A DNA stretch of 64,000 bases from Halomonas sp. ML-15. GTDB taxonomy: Bacteria; Pseudomonadota; Gammaproteobacteria; Pseudomonadales; Halomonadaceae. The position numbers and the translations under genes are program-made. Below are positions 37,509 to 45,676 of this stretch, one piece after another (within the stretch, counting starts at the first letter, position 1; each line of letters opens with the position of its first letter). The notes under the pieces were generated by a model. That model was not told where the DNA came from, ran no database searches, and worked only from the letters and a program-made list of their open reading frames with translations. The DNA lies in the NCBI RefSeq assembly GCF_014779595.1, contig NZ_JACXZT010000019.1, positions 1,023,808 to 1,087,807 of the forward strand. The letters are read 5' to 3'.

Positions 37509-39445
37509 GTCTTGCCTCCCGAGGCCTTGCTCGTGCGCCGCCGGGTGCCGCTGCTGCGCTTGGTGCTGCGTCGCGTCTTCTTGCCGCCGCTGCGCGGCCG
37601 CGCTGGCGGTGCGGCGACGCCCTGGGCGCTGCCCAGGGCCTGGCGCATACGCTCGGCATCGGCGGCGCCAAGCAGGCCGCGCAGGTCGCCGAGTAGCGCG
37701 CTGAGGAACGCCTGCTCGTCGTCATCGGCCTCGGCGATGCGACTCAGGCGCTGCTCCCACAGCGCCGTGCGCTCGGGGCGTGTGGCGGGATCGGGCAGCG
37801 AGGCGATCAGCGCATGGCCGGTATGGGTGGCGCGCAGCGCGGCCTTGATGCGCACCAGGTAGCCGCGGTCGAGCAGCGTCTCGATGGTGCCGGCGCGGGT
37901 CGCCTCGGTGCCCAGGCCGTCCGACTCGCGCAGCGTCCGCTTGACGGCCGGGTCGTCGACATAGCGGGCGACGTTCATCATCGCCTTGATCAGGCTGGCA
38001 TCGTTGAAGGGCTCCGGCGGACGGGTCTCGCGATCCTCGACGCCGGCGCCGCTGACCCGGGCCGCTTCACCGCGGGTCAGCGGCGGCAGCGGCGGGGTTT
38101 CGTCGCGGGTGGTGAACAGCGGCTTCCAGCCGGCCACCAACACCTCGCTGCCGCTGGCCGTGAAGCGCTCGCCCAGCACCTCGAAGCACGCCTTGACCTC
38201 GCGGGTCTCGAGGTGGGCATGGAACTGCGCCAGGACATTGCGCACCACCAGGCGGTAGACGTTGGCCTCCATCGCCGACAGCCGCGCCAGGTCGGGGGTC
38301 TTGCCGGTGGGCGCCAGAGCGTGGTGGGCGCCGACCTTGGCATCATCGAAGGCGCGTCCGCGGCGCGTGAAATCAGCGCCTCGGCACCACTCGGCGAGGG
38401 TCGCATCGGCCTGGCACAGCGCCGGCAGGGCGGCCGCCAGCGGCGCGTGGTGGCCGCGGGGCAGATAGCGACAGTCCGAGCGTGGATAGGTGATCAGGGT
38501 ATGCCGTTCATAGAGTGCCTGGCAGGTGTCGAGGACCTGCTTGGCCGAGTACTTGTAGCGCCGTGATGCGTCGACCTGCAGTGCCGACAGCGAGTAGGGT
38601 AGCGGTGGCGCCTGGCGTTTGTCGCGGCTGTCGAGCTCGCTCAGCAGGCCCTCGGCGCCCGGCAGCCGTGCGGCCAGCTCGGCCGCCGGGGCGCGCTCCA
38701 GCAGCCGACCCTGGTCGTCGAGGGGGTGCCGCTCACCGGGCTGCCACCAGCCGCGTACCTGGCCATGGGCGACCGCGAAATCGGCCCACAGCACATGGAA
38801 AGGTCGCGGCGTGAAATCAGCGATCTCGCGGTCGCGGCGCACTACCAGACCGAGCACCGGCGTCTGCACCCGGCCCACCGATAGAACGCCGTCATGGCCG
38901 GCCTGGCGCCCGGTCAGGGTCCATGCGCGGGTCAGATTGATGCCGTACAGCCAGTCGGCGCGGGCGCGGGTCTCTGCGGCACGGTAGAGGGCCTGGTAGC
39001 GGGCGTTATCCTCCAGCCGCCCAAGCGCCTTGACCACCGCCGGGCGGTTGAGGTCGCTGATCAGCAGGCGCTTGATCGGTCCACGCCAACGCAGATGCTC
39101 GATCACCTCCTGCACCAGCAGCTGGCCTTCGCGATCCGGGTCGCCGGCATGCACCACTTCGCTGGCTGCCTTGAGCAAACGCCGGATCACCGCCAACTGG
39201 CCGCGCGCCTTGGGGCGTGGCATCAGCTGCCAGGGGTCAGGCACGATCGGTAAATGGTCGAGCCGCCACTGTTTGTAGCGTGGATCGTAGGCGTCAGGCG
39301 GCGCCTGCTCCAGCAGATGACCGAGGCACCAGGTAACGGTGGTCGCGCCGACCTCGATGCCGCCATCGAAGCGGCGCTGCTGGCCGGGCAGGGCGTCGGC
39401 AATGGCCCTGGCCAGGCTGGGCTTTTCGGCGATGATCAGGCGCAT
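37505..39445 (-). CDS. topB: DNA topoisomerase III
   Basis: The 646-residue type IA topoisomerase has the Toprim domain (MRLIIAEKPSLARAIADALPG, acidic group in HAGDPDREGQLLVQEV). The catalytic tyrosine is in TLITYPRSDCRYLP, and conserved segments continue to ESDGLGTEATRAGTIETLLDRGYL. It relaxes negative supercoils and unlinks catenated chromosomes. After residue 600 the tail becomes Lys/Arg/Thr-rich (KKTRRSTKRSSGTRRRTSK), a likely DNA-binding tail in place of zinc fingers. I used the ATG at 39443-39445, matching the family start, instead of the open frame reaching 39589. Confidence 0.94.
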   Translation of the reverse strand: MRLIIAEKPSLARAIADALPGQQRRFDGGIEVGATTVTWCLGHLLEQAPPDAYDPRYKQWRLDHLPIVPDPWQLMPRPKARGQLAVIRRLLKAASEVVHAGDPDREGQLLVQEVIEHLRWRGPIKRLLISDLNRPAVVKALGRLEDNARYQALYRAAETRARADWLYGINLTRAWTLTGRQAGHDGVLSVGRVQTPVLGLVVRRDREIADFTPRPFHVLWADFAVAHGQVRGWWQPGERHPLDDQGRLLERAPAAELAARLPGAEGLLSELDSRDKRQAPPLPYSLSALQVDASRRYKYSAKQVLDTCQALYERHTLITYPRSDCRYLPRGHHAPLAAALPALCQADATLAEWCRGADFTRRGRAFDDAKVGAHHALAPTGKTPDLARLSAMEANVYRLVVRNVLAQFHAHLETREVKACFEVLGERFTASGSEVLVAGWKPLFTTRDETPPLPPLTRGEAARVSGAGVEDRETRPPEPFNDASLIKAMMNVARYVDDPAVKRTLRESDGLGTEATRAGTIETLLDRGYLVRIKAALRATHTGHALIASLPDPATRPERTALWEQRLSRIAEADDDEQAFLSALLGDLRGLLGAADAERMRQALGSAQGVAAPPARPRSGGKKTRRSTKRSSGTRRRTSKASGGKT

Positions 39446-39543
39446 GGCGTGACTCACAAGCTGGGGTGGTGGATATTCTTCCAGTATCGCGACGGCACCG
39501 CCAGGTGTACTCTTCTTGTTCAATGTATAGGGTTTGTATCGAT

Positions 39544-40803
39544 ATGCGCGAGCGCGGACGGACACGACGCCTGCTGGGCCTGGGGGCACGCACCGGCGGC
39601 GCCATGCTCAAGAGCCGGCTGGGCGGCAACAGCGATTGGCGGGCGCTGGGCGAGGCGCTGTTTGCCGGGCTGTCGGAGCTCAAGGGGCCGGCCATGAAGC
39701 TGGCCCAGATCATGTCGCAGTGGGACGACCTGCTGCCGCCGGATCTGGCCGATGAGCTGGCGCGACTGCAACGACAGGCCGAGCCGATGCCCTGGGAGAA
39801 GATCCGCACCACCCTGGTCGAGCAGTATGGCGACCTCGAGGCGCATTTCCGCGAGGTGGAGCAGCGCCCCTTTGCCAGCGCCTCCATGGGCCAGGTGCAC
39901 CGCGCCGTGACCCACGCCGGCGAGACCCTGGTGCTCAAGGTGCAGTATCCGGGATTGGCCGAGGTGCTGGAGAGCGACCTGGCGCAGGTGCGGCGCATGA
40001 TGCGCCTGGGGCGTTGGTTCAAGGTGCCCCAGGCGCGCCTCGACGCGCTGTTCGAGGAGCTCGCCGACAGCCTGCGCGGCGAGCTCGACTATCGCGCCGA
40101 GGCGGCAGCGCTGGCGCGCTATCGGCAGCGCTATGCCGACCACCACCAGATCGTGATTCCCGCCCCGGTCATGGAGTTCTGCGGCCCCAGGGTGCTGGCC
40201 ATGCGCTATGTGCCGGGCACGCCGCTGCGCGACCTGGAGCAGACCGACACGGCGACCCGCCAGCGAATCGCCGAGACGCTAGCCGACTGGCTGACCGAGG
40301 AGCTGTTTCGCTTCGGCGAGCTGCACGCCGACCCCCACGCCGGCAACTTCGCCTGCGACGATCAGGGCCGTCTGGTGATCTACGATCTGGGCGCGGTGGT
40401 TGCGGTGCCCGAGGCGCGTCTGGCACAGATGCTCGAACTACTGGAAGCCACCCTGGTGCATGATCCCCTGGCCATGGACGCCGCCCTGCTCAAGATGGGC
40501 GGGCGCCAGGGGGAGGGGGCGCCGCTGGCGCTGTATCGCGAATCTGCCGAGGCGGTGGCGCCGCTGTTTGCCCCCGGCGAGCAGGACTTCGGCGATGTGC
40601 GGGTGCACCGTCGTCTGCGTGAGCTGAGTCCACGGGTGTGGGCGGCCATGGATCGCTTGCAGCCCCCGGCGGACACCCTTCTGCTGTCGCGGGCGCTTAA
40701 CGGCCACTACTGGAACCTGGTCAGGCTTGGGGCGCGTCTCGACATGCATGTTCGCAGCCAGCCGCTGCTGGAGTGGGCGCGCCAGCGCCGCGCACTAGGG
40801 TGA
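39544..40803 (+). CDS. ABC1/UbiB-family atypical kinase
   Basis: The 419-residue protein carries ADCK/ABC1 hallmarks: the KxGQ-like segment KGPAMKLAQIMS, an Ala-rich nucleotide loop ASMGQVHRA, the ATP-contacting lysine in LVLKVQYPG, the catalytic segment LHADPHAGNF and the metal-binding IYDLGAV. Such proteins have ATPase or kinase activity linked to isoprenoid lipids such as ubiquinone. This one lacks the two C-terminal membrane helices of E. coli UbiB, so it is more like the soluble ABC1 group. I used the ATG at 39544. It is divergent from topB and followed closely by the SEC-C protein gene. Confidence 0.88.
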   Translation: MRERGRTRRLLGLGARTGGAMLKSRLGGNSDWRALGEALFAGLSELKGPAMKLAQIMSQWDDLLPPDLADELARLQRQAEPMPWEKIRTTLVEQYGDLEAHFREVEQRPFASASMGQVHRAVTHAGETLVLKVQYPGLAEVLESDLAQVRRMMRLGRWFKVPQARLDALFEELADSLRGELDYRAEAAALARYRQRYADHHQIVIPAPVMEFCGPRVLAMRYVPGTPLRDLEQTDTATRQRIAETLADWLTEELFRFGELHADPHAGNFACDDQGRLVIYDLGAVVAVPEARLAQMLELLEATLVHDPLAMDAALLKMGGRQGEGAPLALYRESAEAVAPLFAPGEQDFGDVRVHRRLRELSPRVWAAMDRLQPPADTLLLSRALNGHYWNLVRLGARLDMHVRSQPLLEWARQRRALG

Positions 40804-40820
40804 GCCGACCCCCGCCTACG

Positions 40821-40829
40821 TGCTAAACT
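40821..40829 (+). promoter_or_regulatory. Extended -10 promoter candidate for the SEC-C gene
   Basis: TGCTAAACT (TGn plus TAAACT) lies in the 54-bp gap after the ABC1 kinase stop, about 30 bp before the SEC-C gene start. No clear -35 is seen. Confidence 0.4.
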
Positions 40830-40857
40830 ATCGCGATTTTTTTCGGCGGAGATGGCG

Positions 40858-42675
40858 ATGCTGGCGGTATGGGTAGAACAGCTGCTGGGGTTTGCATCGG
40901 GAGCCCTTGGCGCAATTCGTGACAATGAGCACTATCCGTCGTTCATGGCCTGGGCCCGCGACGAGGGGCGCATCCTGGTCGGCGATGACCTGGCGCTGGC
41001 TCAAGCGCTGGCGCCCGAGCTGTGGTCGCAGACTCCCCTCGAACGCGCGGGGTTCGACTGCGAGCCGCTGGCGCGACCGGGGCGCAACGAGCCCTGCTGG
41101 TGCGACTCGGGCCGCAAGACCAAGCACTGCTGCGGCGCGGTAACGATCCCCGGGCCTATTCCCAGCCACCTGATGTGGATGCTGTCGCTGCGCGAGTGGA
41201 AGGGGCCCACCCTCAAGGCGGCTCTGGCCAGTGGCAATGCGCCGGCCCAGTCGCTGCTCGAGGCCGGGTTGATCGCCGCCGAGAGCGGCCAGCGTGGGCG
41301 CGCCCAGCAGATTCTCGAGGCGCTGTTCGACGGCGCCGACTGGTCGCAGATGCCAGAGCAGGCCGAGCCGGCCTTCGAGTTGCTGGTGGATCTCTATCAG
41401 GAGCGCGGCTTCTATCGCAAGCGCACCGCGCTGCTCGATGAGGTGCTCGACCGCGGGCCGCTGTTCCTGCGCGGTGTGGCGCTGGAACGGCTGTGTCTGA
41501 TGCATCTCGACAATGATGACCTGGCGAGTGCCCGAGAAGCCTTCGTGCGCGCCCAGCAGGCGCTGCCCGATTCGCCGACTCTGGCCTATATCGAAGCCAT
41601 GCTGCTGCTTCACGAGGGCAACGTCGAAGAGGCCGCTGAGCGCGCCCGGTTTTGGTTTCGCCGGCTGTCGCGACAGGGCGATCTCGACCCCGAACAGCTG
41701 CAGTTTCTCGCCGATCTCGCCGAGAATCCGGGGGCGACGCTGGCCGAGCAGATGGTCAATTCCGAGGAGGACCTGGCCGATCCGCTGGCAGCGCTCCAGG
41801 CGCTGCTGGAAGCGCTGCCCACGGCACCGCTGCTGCGCTTCGTCACGGCCGAGGATGGTAGCCGTGAGTACCATCGCAGCGCCCGCGAGGACACTCTGTT
41901 TGCCGCCTGGCAGAAGCACTTCCAGGTGCTGGTCGATGAAGACGCGGCGCTGGGCTTCGAGGACGATCCCTGGCCCCATGCCGGGGAGTGGCTCGCCGAG
42001 CTCTGCGCGCATCCCGAATGGCTCGACTCGCCCCAGGTGATGCAGGCGCTGACGCTGGCGTTGACCAGCCGCTTCGGCAGCCTGCCGTGGATGGCGCCGA
42101 GCCTGTTCGAGCCGCTGGCCCAGCGCCTCGAGCGCTGGCTGACTCAGCTCGACGGCCACGGCGATGGTTCCTTCGAGTGGGATGCCGCCGACAACGCTGT
42201 GCTGCTGCGCACCGGCCTGGCGCTGGTGGTGGGCATGGAGCGTGGCGCCCGCGAGCACTCCCGCGAGCTGGCCGAGCGGCTGCTCTCCCTCGACGCACAA
42301 GATAGCCTCGGGCTGCGCGAGTTGGTGCTCGATCAACTGCTGCGTGAAGGCAGCGACCGGCGCGCCCTGGAGGTCAGCCACCAGCCGATGGAAACGCCGT
42401 TGCTGGGGGTGATGATGGGACGAGCGTTGGCACTGTTCCGCCTCGAGCGCTTCGATGAGGCCAGCGAGGCGCTGCGCGAAGCGCTCGCCATCAACGGCCA
42501 CGTTATCGAGATGCTCTGCAATGACCGTGCGCGAGGCGTCAGCCTGCCCGCCTCGGGACTGCCGGAACCGGGCAGTCGCGCCGAGGCCTGGCAGTACCGC
42601 ACCCTGATGCGCGACCAGTGGGCCAACACTCGTGGAGCGCTGGACTGGCTATGTGATCGACAGCCGCAAGGATAG
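40858..42675 (+). CDS. SEC-C zinc-motif protein with TPR-like repeats
   Basis: The 605-residue protein has a SEC-C motif near residues 75-95 (GRNEPCWCDSGRKTKHCCG; the CxC and HCC ligands bind zinc), followed by helical repeats resembling TPRs (for example ALERLCLMHLDNDDLASAREAFVRAQQAL and MGRALALFRLERFDEASEALREALAI). SEC-C motifs occur in SecA and in many adaptor proteins, where they mediate protein or nucleic-acid contacts. I recognise no catalytic domain. I chose the ATG at 40858, six bases after GGAG; the ATG at 40852 lies directly on that site. It ends against the ampG stop with no gap. Confidence 0.82.
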   Translation: MLAVWVEQLLGFASGALGAIRDNEHYPSFMAWARDEGRILVGDDLALAQALAPELWSQTPLERAGFDCEPLARPGRNEPCWCDSGRKTKHCCGAVTIPGPIPSHLMWMLSLREWKGPTLKAALASGNAPAQSLLEAGLIAAESGQRGRAQQILEALFDGADWSQMPEQAEPAFELLVDLYQERGFYRKRTALLDEVLDRGPLFLRGVALERLCLMHLDNDDLASAREAFVRAQQALPDSPTLAYIEAMLLLHEGNVEEAAERARFWFRRLSRQGDLDPEQLQFLADLAENPGATLAEQMVNSEEDLADPLAALQALLEALPTAPLLRFVTAEDGSREYHRSAREDTLFAAWQKHFQVLVDEDAALGFEDDPWPHAGEWLAELCAHPEWLDSPQVMQALTLALTSRFGSLPWMAPSLFEPLAQRLERWLTQLDGHGDGSFEWDAADNAVLLRTGLALVVGMERGAREHSRELAERLLSLDAQDSLGLRELVLDQLLREGSDRRALEVSHQPMETPLLGVMMGRALALFRLERFDEASEALREALAINGHVIEMLCNDRARGVSLPASGLPEPGSRAEAWQYRTLMRDQWANTRGALDWLCDRQPQG

Positions 42676-44043
42676 TCAGGTGGCACGCGGCACAGGCCTC
42701 GGCACCAGGTCCTGGTCGCGGCTGACCCAGATTGCCAGCAGGATTGCCGGCAGGCCGAGGGCGGTGGCGATCACGAAGAAGGTGGCATAGCCTTCGGCGG
42801 CGACTACCATGCCGCCGAAGCCGCTCAGGAACTTGCCTGGCAGGGTCATCAGCGACGAGAACAGGGCGTACTGGGTGGCGGTATACGCCTTCGAGGTCAG
42901 GCTCGAGAGAAAGGCGATGAAGACGGCACTGGCCAGGCCGTTGGCCAGGTTATCGCCGATGATCGCCATGACCAGGAATGGCAGGCTCTGACCTGCCAGG
43001 GCCAGGGCCGCGAACAGCAGGTTGGTCAGGGTCGCCGCTGCGGCGCCCAGCACCAGGATCGGCCCGATGCCGTAGCGCGCCACCAGCAGCCCGCCGAGGA
43101 TGCCGCCGCTGATGCTCATGGCGATACCGAAGATATTGGTGACGTTGGCGATGGTGGCCAGCGAGAACCCCATATCGATATACAGCGGATTGGCCATCGA
43201 CGCCATGGCCAGATCGCTGATCCGAAACACCGCGATAAACACCAGCAACCACAGCGCCTTGAGACGATGACGCGAGAAGAAATCGGTGAATGGGCAGACC
43301 ACTGCGCCGATCAGCCAGGCCCCCAGGCGGCGCATTGGTTTCGGCTGGCCACGGCTGGCGCGTAGAAAAGCACGCACCTTGGGTTCATGGATCAACTGGG
43401 TGTTGAGCGACAGCCGGGCCGGCTCAGGGCGCAACAACACCGTGATCACCCCGACACCCACCAGTGCCGCCATGGTCAGGTAGGCGACTTCCCAGGAGTA
43501 GGCCGATGCCACATAGAGCGCGCCGGCGCCGGCGGCCAGCAGCCCGCCGCGGTAGCCGATGATATAGGTCGAGGCCATGGCGGCCTGGATATCATCCGGC
43601 GCCGACTCGATGCGGAAGGCATCGATGGCAATGTCCTGGGTGGCCGAGCCGAAGGCCACCAGTAGCGCAAACGCAGCGACCACCACCAGGTTCTGGGTGG
43701 GGTCGAGGCTGGCAAGTCCGATCAGCCCGCCGGCGATCAGCGCCTGGGCCAGCAGCATCCAGCCGCGGCGCTGACCGAAGGTGCGCGTGAGTACTGGCAG
43801 CGCCAGGCGGTCGACCACCGGCGCCCAGAAGAACTTGATCGAATAGAGGATGCCGATCCACGAGAAGAAACCGATGGCGGCGACCTCCACGCCATCGCTG
43901 CGCAGCCAGGCCGACAGCGTCGAGAACACCAGCAGAAACGGTAGCCCGGCGGAGAAGCCCAGGAACAGCATGGTGATCACCGGGGCGCGCAGGTAGATGC
44001 CTAGCGCGGCGCGCCAGCTACGCTGAACAATAGGCGTGGGCAT
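42676..44043 (-). CDS. ampG: AmpG-family muropeptide permease
   Basis: The 455-residue major facilitator protein has 12-14 hydrophobic helices starting with APVITMLFLGFSAGLPFLLVFSTLSAWL, a segment typical of AmpG. SATQDIAIDAFRIE after the fourth helix, and GYRGGLLAAGAG, are also conserved. AmpG brings anhydro-muropeptides released during wall turnover back into the cytoplasm for recycling and for beta-lactamase signalling through AmpR. The gene stands alone, divergent from rfaH, and its stop abuts that of the SEC-C gene. Confidence 0.9.
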   Translation of the reverse strand: MPTPIVQRSWRAALGIYLRAPVITMLFLGFSAGLPFLLVFSTLSAWLRSDGVEVAAIGFFSWIGILYSIKFFWAPVVDRLALPVLTRTFGQRRGWMLLAQALIAGGLIGLASLDPTQNLVVVAAFALLVAFGSATQDIAIDAFRIESAPDDIQAAMASTYIIGYRGGLLAAGAGALYVASAYSWEVAYLTMAALVGVGVITVLLRPEPARLSLNTQLIHEPKVRAFLRASRGQPKPMRRLGAWLIGAVVCPFTDFFSRHRLKALWLLVFIAVFRISDLAMASMANPLYIDMGFSLATIANVTNIFGIAMSISGGILGGLLVARYGIGPILVLGAAAATLTNLLFAALALAGQSLPFLVMAIIGDNLANGLASAVFIAFLSSLTSKAYTATQYALFSSLMTLPGKFLSGFGGMVVAAEGYATFFVIATALGLPAILLAIWVSRDQDLVPRPVPRAT

Positions 44044-44197
44044 GGGCAGTCTCTCCGATCCGTGGGACGCATTGCAGGGCGGAAGACGGCTGACAGGAGT
44101 GGTAAACTCAGGCTTTGGCCGCCGATCACTTGCGGCGATTGTTGCAGAGCCGCAGAGCAGACGCCAGCGACATTCGGCCGGTTAGCGCAGGAGCCCT

Positions 44198-44746
44198 ATG
44201 CACGAATTCAACGATGACCCAAGCGATCTGTCCTCCGATGCCATTCCGCGCTGGTACATTATCCAGTGCAAGGGGGGAGAGTCGTTTCGCGCCGCTGAAC
44301 ACCTCGACAATCAAGGCTATGAGGTCTTTCATCCGGTCCTCGAGGTGCAGAAGAAGCGCCGCGACAAACTGGTATGGGTCGCCGAGCCCTTGTTCCCCTA
44401 CTATCTATTCATTCGTCTCGACCGGTTGGCCAGCAACTGGCGTCCAATACGCTCCACCCGTGGCGTGCTCAAGCTGGTCAGCTTCGGTCACGAACCGCTG
44501 GCAGTGGATGATGCTCTGGTGCAGCTGCTGCGCGATCAGGCCGCCCATACCGCGGATGCTGCGTCACAGGTGAATGTCTACTTTCGCGCCGGCGAGAGCG
44601 TCGAGATCACCGACGGCCCGTTCCGCGATCTCAAGGCAGTATTCGAGTCCCATAAAGGCGAGGAGCGTGCCATCGTGCTGCTGACCATGCTGCACAAGCA
44701 GCAGCGTCTGGAGATGCCGGTCGGCCAACTGCGACGCGATGGCTGA
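44198..44746 (+). CDS. rfaH: Transcription antiterminator RfaH
   Basis: This 182-residue NusG paralogue has an N-terminal NGN domain (IPRWYIIQCKGGESFRAAEHLDNQGYEVFHPVLEVQ, then EPLFPYYLFIRLD) and a C-terminal KOW domain (FRAGESVEITDGPFRDLKAVFESHKGEERAIVLL). The WYIIQCK start and lack of a long NusG insert fit RfaH, which binds ops-paused polymerase and recruits ribosomes to long surface-polysaccharide operons. A clear AGGAG precedes the ATG. The 154-bp gap upstream holds a small GC-rich stem but no firm promoter. Confidence 0.9.
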   Translation: MHEFNDDPSDLSSDAIPRWYIIQCKGGESFRAAEHLDNQGYEVFHPVLEVQKKRRDKLVWVAEPLFPYYLFIRLDRLASNWRPIRSTRGVLKLVSFGHEPLAVDDALVQLLRDQAAHTADAASQVNVYFRAGESVEITDGPFRDLKAVFESHKGEERAIVLLTMLHKQQRLEMPVGQLRRDG

Positions 44747-44782
44747 CGCCGCCGATCCCCGTTATGTTGCAAAGGAGACACC

Positions 44783-45292
44783 ATGACCACCATCGCGCCC
44801 CAGCGTGTGGTACGCCTGCACTACGTGCTCAAGAATGCCCTTGGCGAGGTGCTCGACGACTCCCGCGGACGCGACACGCCGCTGGAGTACCTGCACGGCC
44901 ATGACAATATCGTGTCCGGCCTCGAGCGCGCGCTCGACGGCCAGGCCGTGGGCGCCGAGTTGAACGTCACGCTGATGCCCGCCGAGGCCTATGGCCTGCG
45001 CCAAGAGGAACTCGTTCAGGAGGTCTCCCGAGGAGCATTTCCGGTCGACGACCTGGCGCCGGGCATGCGCTTCCAGACTCAGGGCGACGCCGGCCCGCAG
45101 ATCGTCACCGTGGTTGAGGTAGGCCCGGAGCGCGTGACGATCGATACCAATCACCCGCTGGCCGGTGGGCGTCTGAGCTATCGGCTCGAGGTCCTCAGTG
45201 TCCGCGAAGCGAGTCGCGCCGAGCTGGCCAAGGGACATCCGCTGGACGAGGGTGTCGACCACACCCAGGTCGAGGACCGCAAGCAGCCGTGA
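44783..45292 (+). CDS. slyD: FKBP-type peptidyl-prolyl isomerase, SlyD/SlpA family
   Basis: The 169-residue protein has the FKBP core interrupted by an insert-in-flap chaperone domain, as in SlyD (VVRLHYVLKNALGEVLDDS, LEYLHGHDNIVSGLERALDGQAVG, AYGLRQEELVQEVSRGAFP, TIDTNHPLAGGRLSYRLEVLSV). It speeds prolyl isomerisation and folding in the cytoplasm. Unlike E. coli SlyD it lacks the His/Cys-rich nickel-binding tail, so a role in hydrogenase maturation is unlikely. An excellent AAGGAG lies five bases before the ATG. It follows rfaH by 36 bp. Confidence 0.9.
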   Translation: MTTIAPQRVVRLHYVLKNALGEVLDDSRGRDTPLEYLHGHDNIVSGLERALDGQAVGAELNVTLMPAEAYGLRQEELVQEVSRGAFPVDDLAPGMRFQTQGDAGPQIVTVVEVGPERVTIDTNHPLAGGRLSYRLEVLSVREASRAELAKGHPLDEGVDHTQVEDRKQP

Positions 45293-45306
45293 CCCGCCGT
45301 TAAAAC

Positions 45307-45398
45307 TGATCTGGATCAAGGGCGATGGCCATCGTAGGGTAGCGGCCGCGCAAACTTGATCCAGGTCAGGGTCCCCCCTGACCCCGCTGGCTACAGTG
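45307..45398 (+). promoter_or_regulatory. FNR/ANR-type class II promoter with two boxes
   Basis: Two FNR-like sites (consensus TTGAT-N4-ATCAA) are seen. CTGATCTGGATCAA at 45307-45320 has one mismatch and TTGATCCAGGTCAG at 45357-45370 has two. A -10 TACAGT lies at 45393-45398. Assuming a start near 45405, the second box centres at -41.5, the standard position for FNR activation. The gene for the 47-residue protein follows at 45430. Confidence 0.65.
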
Positions 45399-45429
45399 AC
45401 CACATCACATACGCCACGGGAGACACGCC

Positions 45430-45573
45430 ATGTACTGGGATGACGCCGTAATTTTCGGACTGGTCACCGTTGGCCTGGTGGTCGCTTTCATGGCCGGCTG
45501 GGTGGGGTTCGTGATTCACGATCACAAGCGCCATGGCAAGCACGGCAAATCGGATCAAGGTCGCGCAGAGTAG
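45430..45573 (+). CDS. 47-residue single-span membrane protein behind an FNR-type promoter
   Basis: MYWDDAVIFGLVTVGLVVAF starts a 47-residue protein with one membrane helix (about residues 6-32) and a His/Lys-rich, presumably cytoplasmic tail (HDHKRHGKHGK). GGGAG lies seven bases before the ATG and a strong terminator follows at 45638, so the gene forms its own small transcription unit. I do not recognise the family. Its size, one helix and anaerobic-type promoter recall small subunits of terminal oxidases (CydX, CcoQ), but no sequence motif proves this, and no oxidase gene is nearby. Confidence 0.75.
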   Translation: MYWDDAVIFGLVTVGLVVAFMAGWVGFVIHDHKRHGKHGKSDQGRAE

Positions 45574-45637
45574 TCGCCATCGCGACGCCACCTGCGCCCT
45601 TCACCGCGTCGTCAGGGTAGGGGGCCTAGCCCCCTGT

Positions 45638-45664
45638 AGCCGGCCCCTTGGGCCGGCTTTTTTT
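45638..45664 (+). terminator. Rho-independent terminator after the 47-residue protein gene
   Basis: AGCCGGCCC (45638-45646) pairs perfectly with GGGCCGGCT (45650-45658) around a three-base loop and is followed by six T. It ends the small plus-strand transcript just before the converging EAL gene stop at 45677. Confidence 0.9.
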
Positions 45665-45676
45665 GTCGCCGCTGCG

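Noticed and set aside
40828-42501. 557-codon open frame on the minus strand
   Set aside because: Antisense to the SEC-C/TPR gene, which has a real zinc motif and ribosome site; the reverse frame is Gln/His-rich without motifs.
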